In this document: positions 26,099-35,175 of the stretch, in pieces
How positions within the stretch are numbered: position 1 is the first letter of the stretch
How the letters are laid out: every line of letters starts with the position of its first letter
From: an uncultured Porphyromonadaceae bacterium
GTDB taxonomy: Bacteria; Bacteroidota; Bacteroidia; Bacteroidales; Muribaculaceae
Length of the DNA: 61,435 bases
Direction of reading: 5' to 3'
Assembly (NCBI GenBank): GCA_947175205.1
Contig: CAMWLS010000007.1
Location: 1 to 61,435 of the forward strand
The notes under the pieces: generated by a model
Told to the model about the DNA's origin: nothing
The model's input: only the letters and a program-made list of their open reading frames with translations
The model's database searches: none
Program-made: the position numbers and the translations under genes

Positions 26099-26139
26099 TT
26101 ACATACGGTCAGCGGCAAAGAAATTTTGCCGGTATGTAA
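26099..26139 (+). promoter_or_regulatory. structured 5' leader element of gap
   Basis: An outer stem TTACATAC (26099-26106) with GTATGTAA (26132-26139) stacks on an inner stem CGGCAAA (26113-26119) with TTTGCCG (26125-26131). There is a one-sided 6-nt bulge (26107-26112) and a 5-nt loop. It lies about 60 nt before the gap ATG and is not followed by a T run, so it is more likely an mRNA stability or control element than a terminator. Confidence 0.5.
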
Positions 26140-26181
26140 AATGCTGATATAGAGATAAATTAATATTAAACAACCCAATAA

Positions 26182-27210
<1,029 letters not shown>

Positions 27211-27239
27211 TAAGCAGTTAATATACCGTTTAAAGCATA

Positions 27240-27273
27240 AGCGGGCCGGTGTGGACTTTCACGCCGGCCCGCT
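27240..27273 (+). terminator. rho-independent terminator of gap
   Basis: Arms 27240-27253 (AGCGGGCCGGTGTG) and 27260-27273 pair along 14 bp with one G-T wobble; GTGTTTT follows. Confidence 0.85.
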
Positions 27274-27286
27274 GTGTTTTAAGACT

Positions 27287-27310
27287 CCGTTAACAAATAT
27301 TGGGGAACGG
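27287..27310. repeat. 24-bp intergenic motif, copy 1
   Basis: Contains CCGTTAACA followed by AATATTGGGGAACGG; the ends CCGTT and AACGG are inverted. It matches 53323-53346 at 21 of 24 positions. It lies just after the gap terminator. Confidence 0.6.
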
Positions 27311-27451
27311 GGTCTCATAATGGTGTGCGGGTTCTTATATCCCGTTCATATTTTTTTTGAGAAAGGGTCCTATGCGGCTGATGGATGGCTAATGGAGACA
27401 GATGAGTAATATTTTTACTTTTTTTTATGCCGCGCGTCTTGCATTTTTTAT

Positions 27452-27459
27452 TACCTTTG
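27452..27459 (+). promoter_or_regulatory. -7 element upstream of ftsZ
   Basis: TACCTTTG matches TAnnTTTG and would give a leader of about 20 nt to the ATG at 27486. No good -33 element. Confidence 0.5.
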
Positions 27460-27485
27460 TGATTATATTATCAGAGTAATATACA

Positions 27486-28850
27486 ATGACACAGGACGAT
27501 TCACAGCATCTCAATAAATACGAGGATTCAGAACCTCTGCCCAATACCATACTTGTGATAGGCGTGGGAGGCGGCGGCAGCAATGCCGTGAACCACATGT
27601 ATCATCAGAATGTGAAGGGTGTCTCATTTGTTGTCACCAATACTGACCGCGCGGCCCTGCAGCGCAGTCCGGTCACAAACCGCGTTCTTTTAGGCCCCAC
27701 TGTCACCCGCGGCCGTGGTGCCGGAAATGACCCGGAAAAGGCGCGTATGGCCGCAGAGGAGAGCGCACCGGAGATAGATAAGCTCTTCACACCGGAGATA
27801 GATATGGTGTTCATTACAGCCTCAATGGGCGGTGGTACCGGTACCGGTGCGGCCCCTGTGGTGGCCCGTGTGGCCCGTGAGCGTGGATTGCTGACGGTGG
27901 GTATTGTGACGGTGCCTTTTATCTTTGAGGGCATGAAGAAGATTACCAAGGCTCTGCGTGGCGCTGATGAGCTGCGTAAGCATGTGGATGCCTTGCTGGT
28001 GATAAATAATGAGCGCCTGACGGAGATTTATCCTGATTTTGCCTTTGAAAACTCTCTGGCAAAGGCTGATGACACGCTGTCAACAGCTGCGCTCAGTATA
28101 TCAGAAATAATCACCAATGACGGTTATATAAACCTTGACTTCAATGACGTGCAGACCACCCTGCGTGACGGCGGCACGGCGCTTATCTCCATAGGCTACG
28201 GTGAAGGCGAGCATCGCGTGACAGATGCCATAAATGATGCCTTGCACTCACCTCTGCTGAAAGACACTGATGTGTTCTCATCACGGCGTCTGCTGTTTAA
28301 TCTGTCATACTCACGCAGCGCTGAGCAGGTGTTCCGTACGGAGGAGGCAAGTGCGCTATCTGCCTTTGTATCCAAGATTGACTCTAAGGTGGAAGTGGAC
28401 GTTATCTGGGGTATTCATTATGATGATACGCTGGGAAATAAGGTTAAGCTCACCATTCTTGCGGCAGGGTTTGATGCCTCAAACGGTAAGAACGCTGAGC
28501 CGCGCGTGGAGCAGGTTTCTGCTGCAGAGGCGGTGTCTGCCGCTACAGAGGTGGACGCCGGTATGATAAGCAGTGTGTACGGCAAGGAACGCATTGAGGA
28601 GGTTCAGCGTATTAAAAACCGTCAGCGCCACACCATTATAGATGATGACCATCTGGACGATGACGAGCAGATAACCCATCTGGAAAAAGAGCCGGCATAT
28701 ACGCGTGAACGACGTCTGAGCCAGACTGTGAAAGCAGTGGAAAGTACTCCCCAGCGCGCTACCGAGGCGCAGACACAGCACCAGCAGTCAGCGGCGCAGA
28801 CATCCGCTGCCAAGGGTAATGTGATTAACTTTGATGCTGATGACCTTTGA
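27486..28850 (+). CDS. ftsZ: cell division protein FtsZ
   Basis: Tubulin-like GTPase forming the division ring. It has 454 residues. GTP-binding motifs are VIGVGGGGSNAVNHM (~25-38) and GGGTGTG (115-121); the T7 catalytic loop NLDFND keeps Asp218 and Asp221, so the protein should be an active polymerising GTPase. A variable Gln/Ala-rich linker follows, ending in NVINFDADDL, which does not obviously match the usual C-terminal FtsA-binding peptide. Unlike the usual arrangement it is not next to ftsA, ftsQ or mur genes; it stands alone between gap and a small lipoprotein gene. It could be the only ftsZ or a second copy. Confidence 0.93.
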   Translation: MTQDDSQHLNKYEDSEPLPNTILVIGVGGGGSNAVNHMYHQNVKGVSFVVTNTDRAALQRSPVTNRVLLGPTVTRGRGAGNDPEKARMAAEESAPEIDKLFTPEIDMVFITASMGGGTGTGAAPVVARVARERGLLTVGIVTVPFIFEGMKKITKALRGADELRKHVDALLVINNERLTEIYPDFAFENSLAKADDTLSTAALSISEIITNDGYINLDFNDVQTTLRDGGTALISIGYGEGEHRVTDAINDALHSPLLKDTDVFSSRRLLFNLSYSRSAEQVFRTEEASALSAFVSKIDSKVEVDVIWGIHYDDTLGNKVKLTILAAGFDASNGKNAEPRVEQVSAAEAVSAATEVDAGMISSVYGKERIEEVQRIKNRQRHTIIDDDHLDDDEQITHLEKEPAYTRERRLSQTVKAVESTPQRATEAQTQHQQSAAQTSAAKGNVINFDADDL

Positions 28851-28941
28851 GAGTCCTGACCTTTATTAAGGGACAGGTCTTAAGCATGGATGCGCTAAAT
28901 TAGTTTACATACTAATATAAATTATATTATCAATCATTATT

Positions 28942-29235
28942 ATGAAAAAGGTATTCTATGCCGTAATGGCAGTTGCCGCATTAGCCGCTATGACTGCATG
29001 TGGTGGTAAGAAAAATGTAAGTGATGCTGATTCAGACTCAGACAGCACCAAGAGCACCAAGGTGGATTCAGACAGCATCCGTAGAGCTGAGGCCATGAGG
29101 CTGCTGAATGAGCAGAGCCAGGAAGGTGACACCTCTTTAATGATGTATGGTTATGAGGAGGTTTCTTCTGATGGTACAGTGGAAGCTTCAGGTATGGAGG
29201 AAATGGTGGCTCCCACTGAAGGAGAAGACTGGTAA
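28942..29235 (+). CDS. small acidic lipoprotein
   Basis: Not recognised. It has 97 residues with a lipobox AAMTAC (Cys20), then a low-complexity Asp/Ser tract (VSDADSDSDSTKSTKVDSDSIRR) and an acidic C-terminus. Probably an outer-membrane or periplasmic lipoprotein. It is monocistronic, about 90 bp after ftsZ, and ends with a strong terminator. Confidence 0.72.
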   Translation: MKKVFYAVMAVAALAAMTACGGKKNVSDADSDSDSTKSTKVDSDSIRRAEAMRLLNEQSQEGDTSLMMYGYEEVSSDGTVEASGMEEMVAPTEGEDW

Positions 29236-29250
29236 ACGACACAAAATATG

Positions 29251-29296
29251 AAAAGCGGCGCTGTCAAGGTCATTTCCTGACGGCGCCGCTTTTTTA
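29251..29296 (+). terminator. rho-independent terminator of the small lipoprotein gene
   Basis: AAAAGCGGCGCTGTCA (29251-29266) pairs with TGACGGCGCCGCTTTT with one wobble and runs into TTTTTT. A-rich and T-rich flanks make it usable in both directions. Confidence 0.88.
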
Positions 29297-29298
29297 TT

Positions 29299-29337
29299 AG
29301 CTTCTGCCATGCGTAAATCAACCGTATGGCAGAAGCT
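29299..29337. terminator. second palindrome between convergent genes
   Basis: AGCTTCTGCCATGCG (29299-29313) pairs with 29323-29337 with one wobble. It follows the Bax inhibitor gene on the minus strand and could end that transcript, although no T run follows on that strand. Confidence 0.6.
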
Positions 29338-29376
29338 GAGTTTTAATACATACCGCATGAGGGCGGTAGAGGGCCT

Positions 29377-30093
29377 TTAATCGCGCGTATTTCCAAAGAA
29401 ACGCAGCAGGTAAAGGAAGAGGTTGATGAAGTCAAGATAGAGGTTCAGAGCGCCTATTGTGGCCAGTCGTGAGGCGGAAGCCTGAGGCATCTCTGTGGCC
29501 ATCTTCTTAATCTGCCATGTATCCCATGCTGTGAGGCCCACAAAGATGATGACCCCGAAGACGGATATTATCCACTCCATGCTTGAGCTCTTGAGGAAGA
29601 TGTTCACCAGGCTGGCAATGATGAGACCTATCAAGGCCATGAACAGGATGGAGCCCCAGCGGCTGAGGTCACTCTTGGTGAAGTAACCGTAAGCGCTCAT
29701 GGCGCCGAATGTACCGGCGGTAATGAAGAAAGTCTTTACAATGGAACCTCCGGTGTAAATCCAGAAGATGGGAGTCAGGGCCAGGCCGTTAACCAGTGAG
29801 AATACGTAAAACAGCGCTGTGGCGGTGGAGGAGCTGAGTTTGTTTATCCCCATTCCTATACCCAGCACAATTACAAGTTCAGCAATCATCAGGGCCCACA
29901 TGAACCAGCTGTTCTGCATGATGAAGGAGGCGTAGGTGCTGTTATTGGCGCAGAACAGAGATACAAAGGCTGTGATGAGCAGACCCACTGTCATCTTGAA
30001 ATAAACGCGTTTCATGACATCAGCCACGCGTGCTCCGTAAGCGGGAGGTGTGGCGGCTGAGGCGTTGTAGGGATTAAAGTTATTGTACTGCAT
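29377..30093 (-). CDS. Bax inhibitor-1 / YccA family membrane protein
   Basis: Integral membrane protein of 238 residues with seven hydrophobic segments after a polar N-terminus (YNNFNPYNASAATPPAY). The BI-1 signature is present in VNGLALTPIFWIYTGGSI, TAGTFGAMSAYGYFTKSDLSRWG and LTAWDTWQIKKM. YccA-type members interact with FtsH; others leak calcium. It lies 52 bp downstream of the argS stop and may be read from the argS promoter. Confidence 0.9.
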   Translation of the reverse strand: MQYNNFNPYNASAATPPAYGARVADVMKRVYFKMTVGLLITAFVSLFCANNSTYASFIMQNSWFMWALMIAELVIVLGIGMGINKLSSSTATALFYVFSLVNGLALTPIFWIYTGGSIVKTFFITAGTFGAMSAYGYFTKSDLSRWGSILFMALIGLIIASLVNIFLKSSSMEWIISVFGVIIFVGLTAWDTWQIKKMATEMPQASASRLATIGALNLYLDFINLFLYLLRFFGNTRD

Positions 30094-30145
30094 AGTATTT
30101 ATTATTTACGATAATAAGTTAATACGTTAAAAAGCGGTCTTTTGT

Positions 30146-31951
30146 TTACATGCGCTCCGGCACGTTAATGCCCAGCAGGCTCATTGCGGTGTTTATCACT
30201 GCTGCGGTAGTGGCGCTGAGCTGCAGGCGGAGGCTGCGCACGCGGGTGTCTTCCTCGCGCAGGATGCTGCAGTCATGATAGAAACCGTTGTACTCTTTAG
30301 CAAGGTCATAGAGATAGTTTGCTATCAGGGCGGGAGAGTAAGTGCGTCCGGCCTCAGCCACGGTGGCTGGGAAGGAAGCCAGGCGCTGTATCATGGCCAC
30401 TTCCTTGTCATTAGGGGTTACGGTGCTGTAATCCTCAATGGTGTATCCGGCCTCTTCAGCGCGGCGGAGTACTGAGCGTATGCGTGAGTAAGTGTACTGT
30501 ATGAAAGGTCCGGTATTGCCGTTGAAGTCTATGGTCTCACTGGGATTGAAGACAATGTTCTTGCGGGGATCCACTTTCAGGAGGAAGTACTTGAGCGCTC
30601 CCAGGCCCACAATCTCTGCAATAGCGGCAATCTCGCTGTCAGTCATGCCCTCAGTTTTGCCGGCGTTGCGGGCCACCTCAGCGGCTTCCTGCACCATCTT
30701 CTCCATGAGGTCATCAGCATCCACCACTGTGCCCTCACGGCTTTTCATACGACCTGAGGGCAGATTTACCATGCCGTAAGAGAAGTGCACCAGGTCCTTT
30801 CCCCAGCTGAAGCCCAGGCGGTCCAGAAGCAGAGAGAGCACCTGGAAATGATAATTCTGCTCATTTCCCACCACATAAATCATGCGGTCTATGGGGTAAT
30901 CCTTGAAGCGGAGCTTGGCGGTGCCTATGTCCTGAGTCATGTACACGGAGGTTCCGTCACTTCTGAGAAGGAGCTTGTGGTCCAGTCCGGCGTCAGTGAG
31001 GTCAGCCCACACGCTGCCGTCCTCGCGGCGGTACATAATGCCTTTTTCCAGGCCTTCCAGCACCTTCTCCTTGCCTTCAAGGTAGGTGTCTGATTCATAA
31101 TATATCTTGTCAAAGTCAACGCCCATACGGCGGTATGTGGCGTCAAAGCCGTCATATACCCAGTGGTTCATCATTTCCCAGAGTGCGCGCACTTCAGGGT
31201 CTTTTGCTTCCCAGAGGCGGAGCATCTCGCGTGCTTCCTGCATGAGCTGTGAGCGGCTCTCGGCTTCCTCATCTGTCAGCTCAGGATGCTGTGCTTTTAT
31301 GGCGCTGAGTTCGGCTTTGTAGTGCTTGTCAAAGTCAACATAGCAGTCTCCTATCAGGTGGTCTCCTTTTATACCGGTGCTTTCAGGGGTCTCACCGTTG
31401 TGCCACTTCTTCCATGCCAGCATGGACTTGCAGATGTGGATTCCGCGGTCATTTACAATGTTTGTCTTCACCACGCGGTTACCGCATGCTGAGAGGATAC
31501 GCGCCAGGCTGTAGCCCAGGAGGTTGTTGCGCACGTGACCCAGGTGCAGGGGCTTGTTGGTGTTGGGAGAAGAGTATTCCACCATTATCAGGGGGCTGTC
31601 TTCAGTCACCGGAGTCAGGCCAAAGTCCTTTTTGCCGGCCATGTTCTGCAGAACGCGGCACCATACGCTGCGGCGCAGGGTGATGTTGAGGAATCCTTTC
31701 ACTACGTTGAATTTCTCCACTGCGGGTTCATGCTCTGTCAGCCATGTGCCTATGGCCTGTCCCACGGCTTCAGGGGCGCACCGGGCGGCTTTTACCCAGG
31801 GGAATACAACCACTGTGAGGTTACCTTCAAATTCTTTACGCGTAGGGGTTACGGCAATGTCAGCCGCAGGAGTATTTACACCGTATAGTTCAGCCACGGC
31901 ATGGCTTACGGCAGTGGCCACAATCTTGTCAACGGAGGTGTTTTCTGTCAT
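30146..31951 (-). CDS. argS: arginyl-tRNA synthetase
   Basis: Class I aminoacyl-tRNA synthetase charging tRNA-Arg. It has 601 residues from the ATG at 31951. The N-terminal additional domain (~1-110) is followed by the HIGH-type motif KPLHLGHVRNNLLG, the KMSKS-equivalent SGRMKSREGTVVDADDLM and a DALR anticodon-binding domain. The longer frame to 31993 starts inside the -7 promoter element and is rejected. Confidence 0.95.
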   Translation of the reverse strand: MTENTSVDKIVATAVSHAVAELYGVNTPAADIAVTPTRKEFEGNLTVVVFPWVKAARCAPEAVGQAIGTWLTEHEPAVEKFNVVKGFLNITLRRSVWCRVLQNMAGKKDFGLTPVTEDSPLIMVEYSSPNTNKPLHLGHVRNNLLGYSLARILSACGNRVVKTNIVNDRGIHICKSMLAWKKWHNGETPESTGIKGDHLIGDCYVDFDKHYKAELSAIKAQHPELTDEEAESRSQLMQEAREMLRLWEAKDPEVRALWEMMNHWVYDGFDATYRRMGVDFDKIYYESDTYLEGKEKVLEGLEKGIMYRREDGSVWADLTDAGLDHKLLLRSDGTSVYMTQDIGTAKLRFKDYPIDRMIYVVGNEQNYHFQVLSLLLDRLGFSWGKDLVHFSYGMVNLPSGRMKSREGTVVDADDLMEKMVQEAAEVARNAGKTEGMTDSEIAAIAEIVGLGALKYFLLKVDPRKNIVFNPSETIDFNGNTGPFIQYTYSRIRSVLRRAEEAGYTIEDYSTVTPNDKEVAMIQRLASFPATVAEAGRTYSPALIANYLYDLAKEYNGFYHDCSILREEDTRVRSLRLQLSATTAAVINTAMSLLGINVPERM

Positions 31952-31990
31952 CAGTCTATGGTGTTTAGTCAGTATTTTTCTTTTAATTAG

Positions 31991-32022
31991 CAAAAATACA
32001 AAAAAGATGCCAAAGATGCAAA
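31991..32022 (-). promoter_or_regulatory. Bacteroidota-type promoter for argS
   Basis: On the minus strand TTTG (32019-32022), a 20-bp spacer, then TATTTTTG (31991-31998). This is an exact consensus match, with transcription starting near 31984 and a leader of about 33 nt. Confidence 0.78.
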
Positions 32023-32095
32023 CGGCACGGTTTCAGGTCAGAGTGATGAGTGATTAAGTAAGACTTCTGAGGGTGGGGGCTTATGATTTTTTTAT

Positions 32096-32103
32096 TATTT
32101 TTG
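32096..32103 (+). promoter_or_regulatory. -7 element upstream of mscL
   Basis: TATTTTTG matches TAnnTTTG; the leader would be about 130 nt. No good -33 element. Confidence 0.45.
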
Positions 32104-32238
32104 CATAGTGTTAAACATTTCTTTGAGTAGGGATGTTATGAATTCATAACCGGCTGCGGAGGGGTTGTGTTTTGCAACTTACCGGTGGGTTAAGTTTCAT
32201 GCTATTTATAAGATTATTTACGCTTTAAAATAACAACA

Positions 32239-32682
32239 ATGAAAAAGTTTTTTCAGGAATTCAAAGATTTTGCCATGCGCGGTAACGTGATGGACATGGC
32301 CATAGGTGTGATTATCGGCGGCGCTTTCGGCGCTATAGTAAGTTCACTTGTGAATGACATCATCATGCCCGGTGTGGGTGTACTGACCGGCGGTACTAAC
32401 TTCAATGAGCTGAAGTATGTTATCCAGAAGGGAGTGACAAACGGGACGGAAATTATCACACCTGAGGTTTCCATCAATTATGGTACCTTTATCCAGACCA
32501 TCATAGACTTCCTTATCATTGCTTTCTGTATCTTCATGGTAATCAAGGTTATGAACAAGATGAAGAAAGCGAAGGAAGAGGAAGCGCCGGCACCTGCAGG
32601 ACCCACTCAGGAGGAGCTGCTGGCTGAAATCCGTGATCTTCTGAAGAAAGACACAGAAAATAAGACTGTTGGCAACAAGTAA
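32239..32682 (+). CDS. mscL: large-conductance mechanosensitive channel MscL
   Basis: Pentameric inner-membrane tension-gated channel protecting against hypo-osmotic shock. It has 147 residues. TM1 follows [36 protein letters not shown]2 is in [27 protein letters not shown], and the C-terminal helix carries [13 protein letters not shown]. All are family-typical. The aroK frame begins inside its last codons. Confidence 0.96.
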   Translation: MKKFFQEFKDFAMRGNVMDMAIGVIIGGAFGAIVSSLVNDIIMPGVGVLTGGTNFNELKYVIQKGVTNGTEIITPEVSINYGTFIQTIIDFLIIAFCIFMVIKVMNKMKKAKEEEAPAPAGPTQEELLAEIRDLLKKDTENKTVGNK

Positions 32683-33256
32683 GGCTGACAAGCCCGTACT
32701 ACACAGCCTGCCGGTTTTCCTGGCGGGCTTTATGTGTAGTGGCAAGAGTACTCTGGGAGAGGCTGTATCAGCCGCAACGGGTGTGCCTTATGTGGATCTG
32801 GACCGGGCCGTTGAGGCGCGTGCGGGCATGGCGCTGAGCCGTTATATCCCCCTTGTGGGGGAGGAGACTTTCCGGGCTCTGGAGAGGAGTGTGCTGTCTG
32901 AGCTGCTGACTGGCGGCGGGCCGGTGCTGGTGGCTCTGGGAGGTGGAACTCCGTGCCGGCCGGGAGTAATGGAGGAGCTCAACAGGCTTGGAGTGACAGT
33001 GTGGCTGCAGGCTGACGGTGAGCGTCTGATGAACCGCATACGCGAGGGCCTGGGCAGCAGACCGCTGCTGAAGGCTGTGCCCGTTGAGGAGCTGGAGGCG
33101 CATGTGGAGCGTTTGCTGCAGGGACGTGAGGCTTATTACAGGCTTGCCCGGCTGAGGTTTGACTCCTCTTTCCTGGAGACTCCGGAGGAAATACATGAAA
33201 GCGTAAATAAGTTTATTAATCTTATACATGAGCATCAGACTCACTTAACCAATTAA
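32669..33256 (+). CDS. aroK: shikimate kinase
   Basis: Phosphorylates shikimate at position 3 in the aromatic amino acid pathway. It has 195 residues. Walker A is GFMCSGKST (20-28), the shikimate site is [13 protein letters not shown], and ALGGGTPCR and GSRPLLK complete the family pattern. The start is TTG at 32669, overlapping the mscL end by 14 bp. The next in-frame ATG falls within the P-loop and cannot be the start. aroA is elsewhere in the window (54088-55329). Confidence 0.9.
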   Translation: MATSKADKPVLHSLPVFLAGFMCSGKSTLGEAVSAATGVPYVDLDRAVEARAGMALSRYIPLVGEETFRALERSVLSELLTGGGPVLVALGGGTPCRPGVMEELNRLGVTVWLQADGERLMNRIREGLGSRPLLKAVPVEELEAHVERLLQGREAYYRLARLRFDSSFLETPEEIHESVNKFINLIHEHQTHLTN

Positions 33257-33270
33257 TTATCACATAAGCT

Positions 33271-34434
33271 ATGAGTGCCCCAACGCCATTAGAGCAACTG
33301 CTGGCCGTAAGTGTCAGCAAGAGAACGGTTTCCATAGGGTTACCGGCCTCCACGGATCCATCTGAACGCAGATTTCCACTGACACCTGAAGGTGCCGGAC
33401 TGCTGGCGGAGATGGGTTATAAGGTGATAATGGAGTCTGAGGCAGCCCGGGAAATACATTACGCAGACAGCGCATATGTGCGTCAGGGTGTCACCGTTGC
33501 CGACCGCGCTCAGGCACTGAGGGCTGATGTGGTACTGCATCTGCCACCCATCAGTGTTGCTGATGCGCGGCGTATGCGCCGGGGTGCCATGCTGCTGACC
33601 CTGCTACATCCGTTGCGGCAGAATGTGGCGGCGGTGAAGTTGCTCCTGGATAACGGCATAACCGCCGTGGCTCTGGACCATATTACTGATGCGGCGGGTC
33701 ACAGGCCCTTTGCTGACATATTGCACGAGATAGACGGGCGGGCATCCATAGCACTGGCCTCAGCGCTACTGGCTGATGCTGTTGAAGGCAAAGGTATTCT
33801 GCTGGGAGGTATTCCTGGGATAGTGCCGTGTGAGGTGACGGTTATAGGTGCAGATATTGCAGGGTGCGCCGCGGCGCGTGCGGCGGTGGGCGCAGGTGCC
33901 ACGGTGCGCATCTTTGACAATGATATTTACCGTCTGCGCACGGCTATGGCTGACCTTGGACCGGGGATAATAGCCAGCGCCATGCATCCCAGAGTGCTGG
34001 AGAATGCGCTGCGTACGGCGGATATAGTGATAGCTGACGAGGCGGTGGAGATAACCCCTGATCTGGTGGATGTGATGAAGCGCGGGGTGATAATATTTGA
34101 CCTGGCGGCTGACGGACGCAGCTCCTTCCCGTCACTCTATCAGGTGGACCTTGCGGCTGCCAGCGCCCGTGACACTCTGCCTGAAAGCGGCGGCCGTCTG
34201 TGTTATATCAACGGCGGAAGTGCCGTGCCGCGTACAGCTGCCATGGCTCTGAGCAATACCTTGCGTCCCATGCTGGAGACGCTGCTGCGCTGTGACGGCA
34301 CAAGCAATTTTCTGAAGCTGAATCCCGGAGTGGCCTCCGGCGTGTACACGTACCGCGGACGCCTGGTGAATGCCCGTCTGGCAAGACGCCTGAAGCTCAG
34401 AATGATAGATATAGCCATTCTTTTAAGTTGCTGA
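33271..34434 (+). CDS. degenerate alanine dehydrogenase/transhydrogenase-like paralogue
   Basis: Protein of 387 residues alignable end to end with the Ald at 21862-22971 (for example GKGILLGGIPGI, and SAVPRTAAMALSNTLRPM versus the Ald NATLPYA region). Key positions have changed: the KVKEP motif with the catalytic lysine reads HLPPI (residues 87-95, VVLHLPPIS), the NAD glycine motif GAGVVG is GADIAG (193-198), and the DQGGCF block is DGRSSF. His113 at the second catalytic position remains. It is therefore unlikely to be a working alanine dehydrogenase; it may bind a different ligand or be structural. It is co-directional with aroK (14 bp) and an RNase H gene (4 bp). Confidence 0.8.
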   Translation: MSAPTPLEQLLAVSVSKRTVSIGLPASTDPSERRFPLTPEGAGLLAEMGYKVIMESEAAREIHYADSAYVRQGVTVADRAQALRADVVLHLPPISVADARRMRRGAMLLTLLHPLRQNVAAVKLLLDNGITAVALDHITDAAGHRPFADILHEIDGRASIALASALLADAVEGKGILLGGIPGIVPCEVTVIGADIAGCAAARAAVGAGATVRIFDNDIYRLRTAMADLGPGIIASAMHPRVLENALRTADIVIADEAVEITPDLVDVMKRGVIIFDLAADGRSSFPSLYQVDLAAASARDTLPESGGRLCYINGGSAVPRTAAMALSNTLRPMLETLLRCDGTSNFLKLNPGVASGVYTYRGRLVNARLARRLKLRMIDIAILLSC

Positions 34435-34438
34435 GAAA

Positions 34439-35086
34439 ATGACTTCTGAAAAATATTATGTGGTGTGGCGCGGCCACCGTCCGGGAATTTATGACAGCTG
34501 GGCTGACTGTGAGGCGCAGGTGAAGGGGTTCCCCGGAGCACGTTACAAGGCTTTCAGCAGCCAGCGTGAGGCCGTTGCCGCCTACCGTGACGCTGACGTT
34601 GAGAGTCTGGCCATGTTCAAGGCTATAGCGGCGCAGGCGGCAAAACAGAGGGTGAATTATGATGCTATCCCTGAGATATGTCAGGAAGCCATTGCGGTGG
34701 ATGGTGCATGTGCGCGTAATCCGGGTCCCATGGAGTACCGCGGCGTACATGTGGGCAGCGGCAGGGAGCTGTTTCACTTCGGGCCTTGTGACGGCGGAAC
34801 CAATAATATTGCAGAGTATCTGGCTCTGATACATGTGCTGGCCCTGCTGAAGAAGAACGGGGATACCCGTACACCGGTGTACACTGATTCCAAGACGGCG
34901 CTTTCATGGCTGCGCCGGGGACGCTCCAATACCACTATAGTGCCCAATGAGCGCAACGGGCGCACCATAGACCTGCTCAGACGCGCCGATGCGTGGTTGG
35001 CAGCCAATAAGCCGCTGACCACCCGTGTCCTGAAGTGGAACACTGAGGAGTGGGGTGAGATACCGGCGGATTTCGGACGTAAGTAA
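34439..35086 (+). CDS. ribonuclease H with viroplasmin-type N-terminal domain
   Basis: Cleaves RNA in RNA/DNA hybrids. It has 215 residues. The N-terminus (KYYVVWRGHRPGIYDSWADCEAQVKGF, GARYKAFSS) is the caulimovirus viroplasmin-like hybrid-binding domain, as in RNase H1. The catalytic domain follows with Asp88 (AIAVDGAC), Glu126 (NNIAEYLAL) and Asp150 (YTDSK), with a late acidic residue (Asp212) in IPADFGRK. It begins 4 bp after the Ald-like gene. Confidence 0.9.
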   Translation: MTSEKYYVVWRGHRPGIYDSWADCEAQVKGFPGARYKAFSSQREAVAAYRDADVESLAMFKAIAAQAAKQRVNYDAIPEICQEAIAVDGACARNPGPMEYRGVHVGSGRELFHFGPCDGGTNNIAEYLALIHVLALLKKNGDTRTPVYTDSKTALSWLRRGRSNTTIVPNERNGRTIDLLRRADAWLAANKPLTTRVLKWNTEEWGEIPADFGRK

Positions 35087-35175
35087 GAGTCATTTCCAAG
35101 GCATATCCCGAGACCGAGGCCTTATATTCCCGTGAGGGGGGATAAAAGCGGGAGAACTCCGGGTACGAGGGTGTC

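Noticed and set aside
28855-28877. Terminator hairpin directly after ftsZ
   Set aside because: The stem is short and interrupted (CCTG-CCTT with AAGG-CAGG), and no T run follows, so it is too weak to call.
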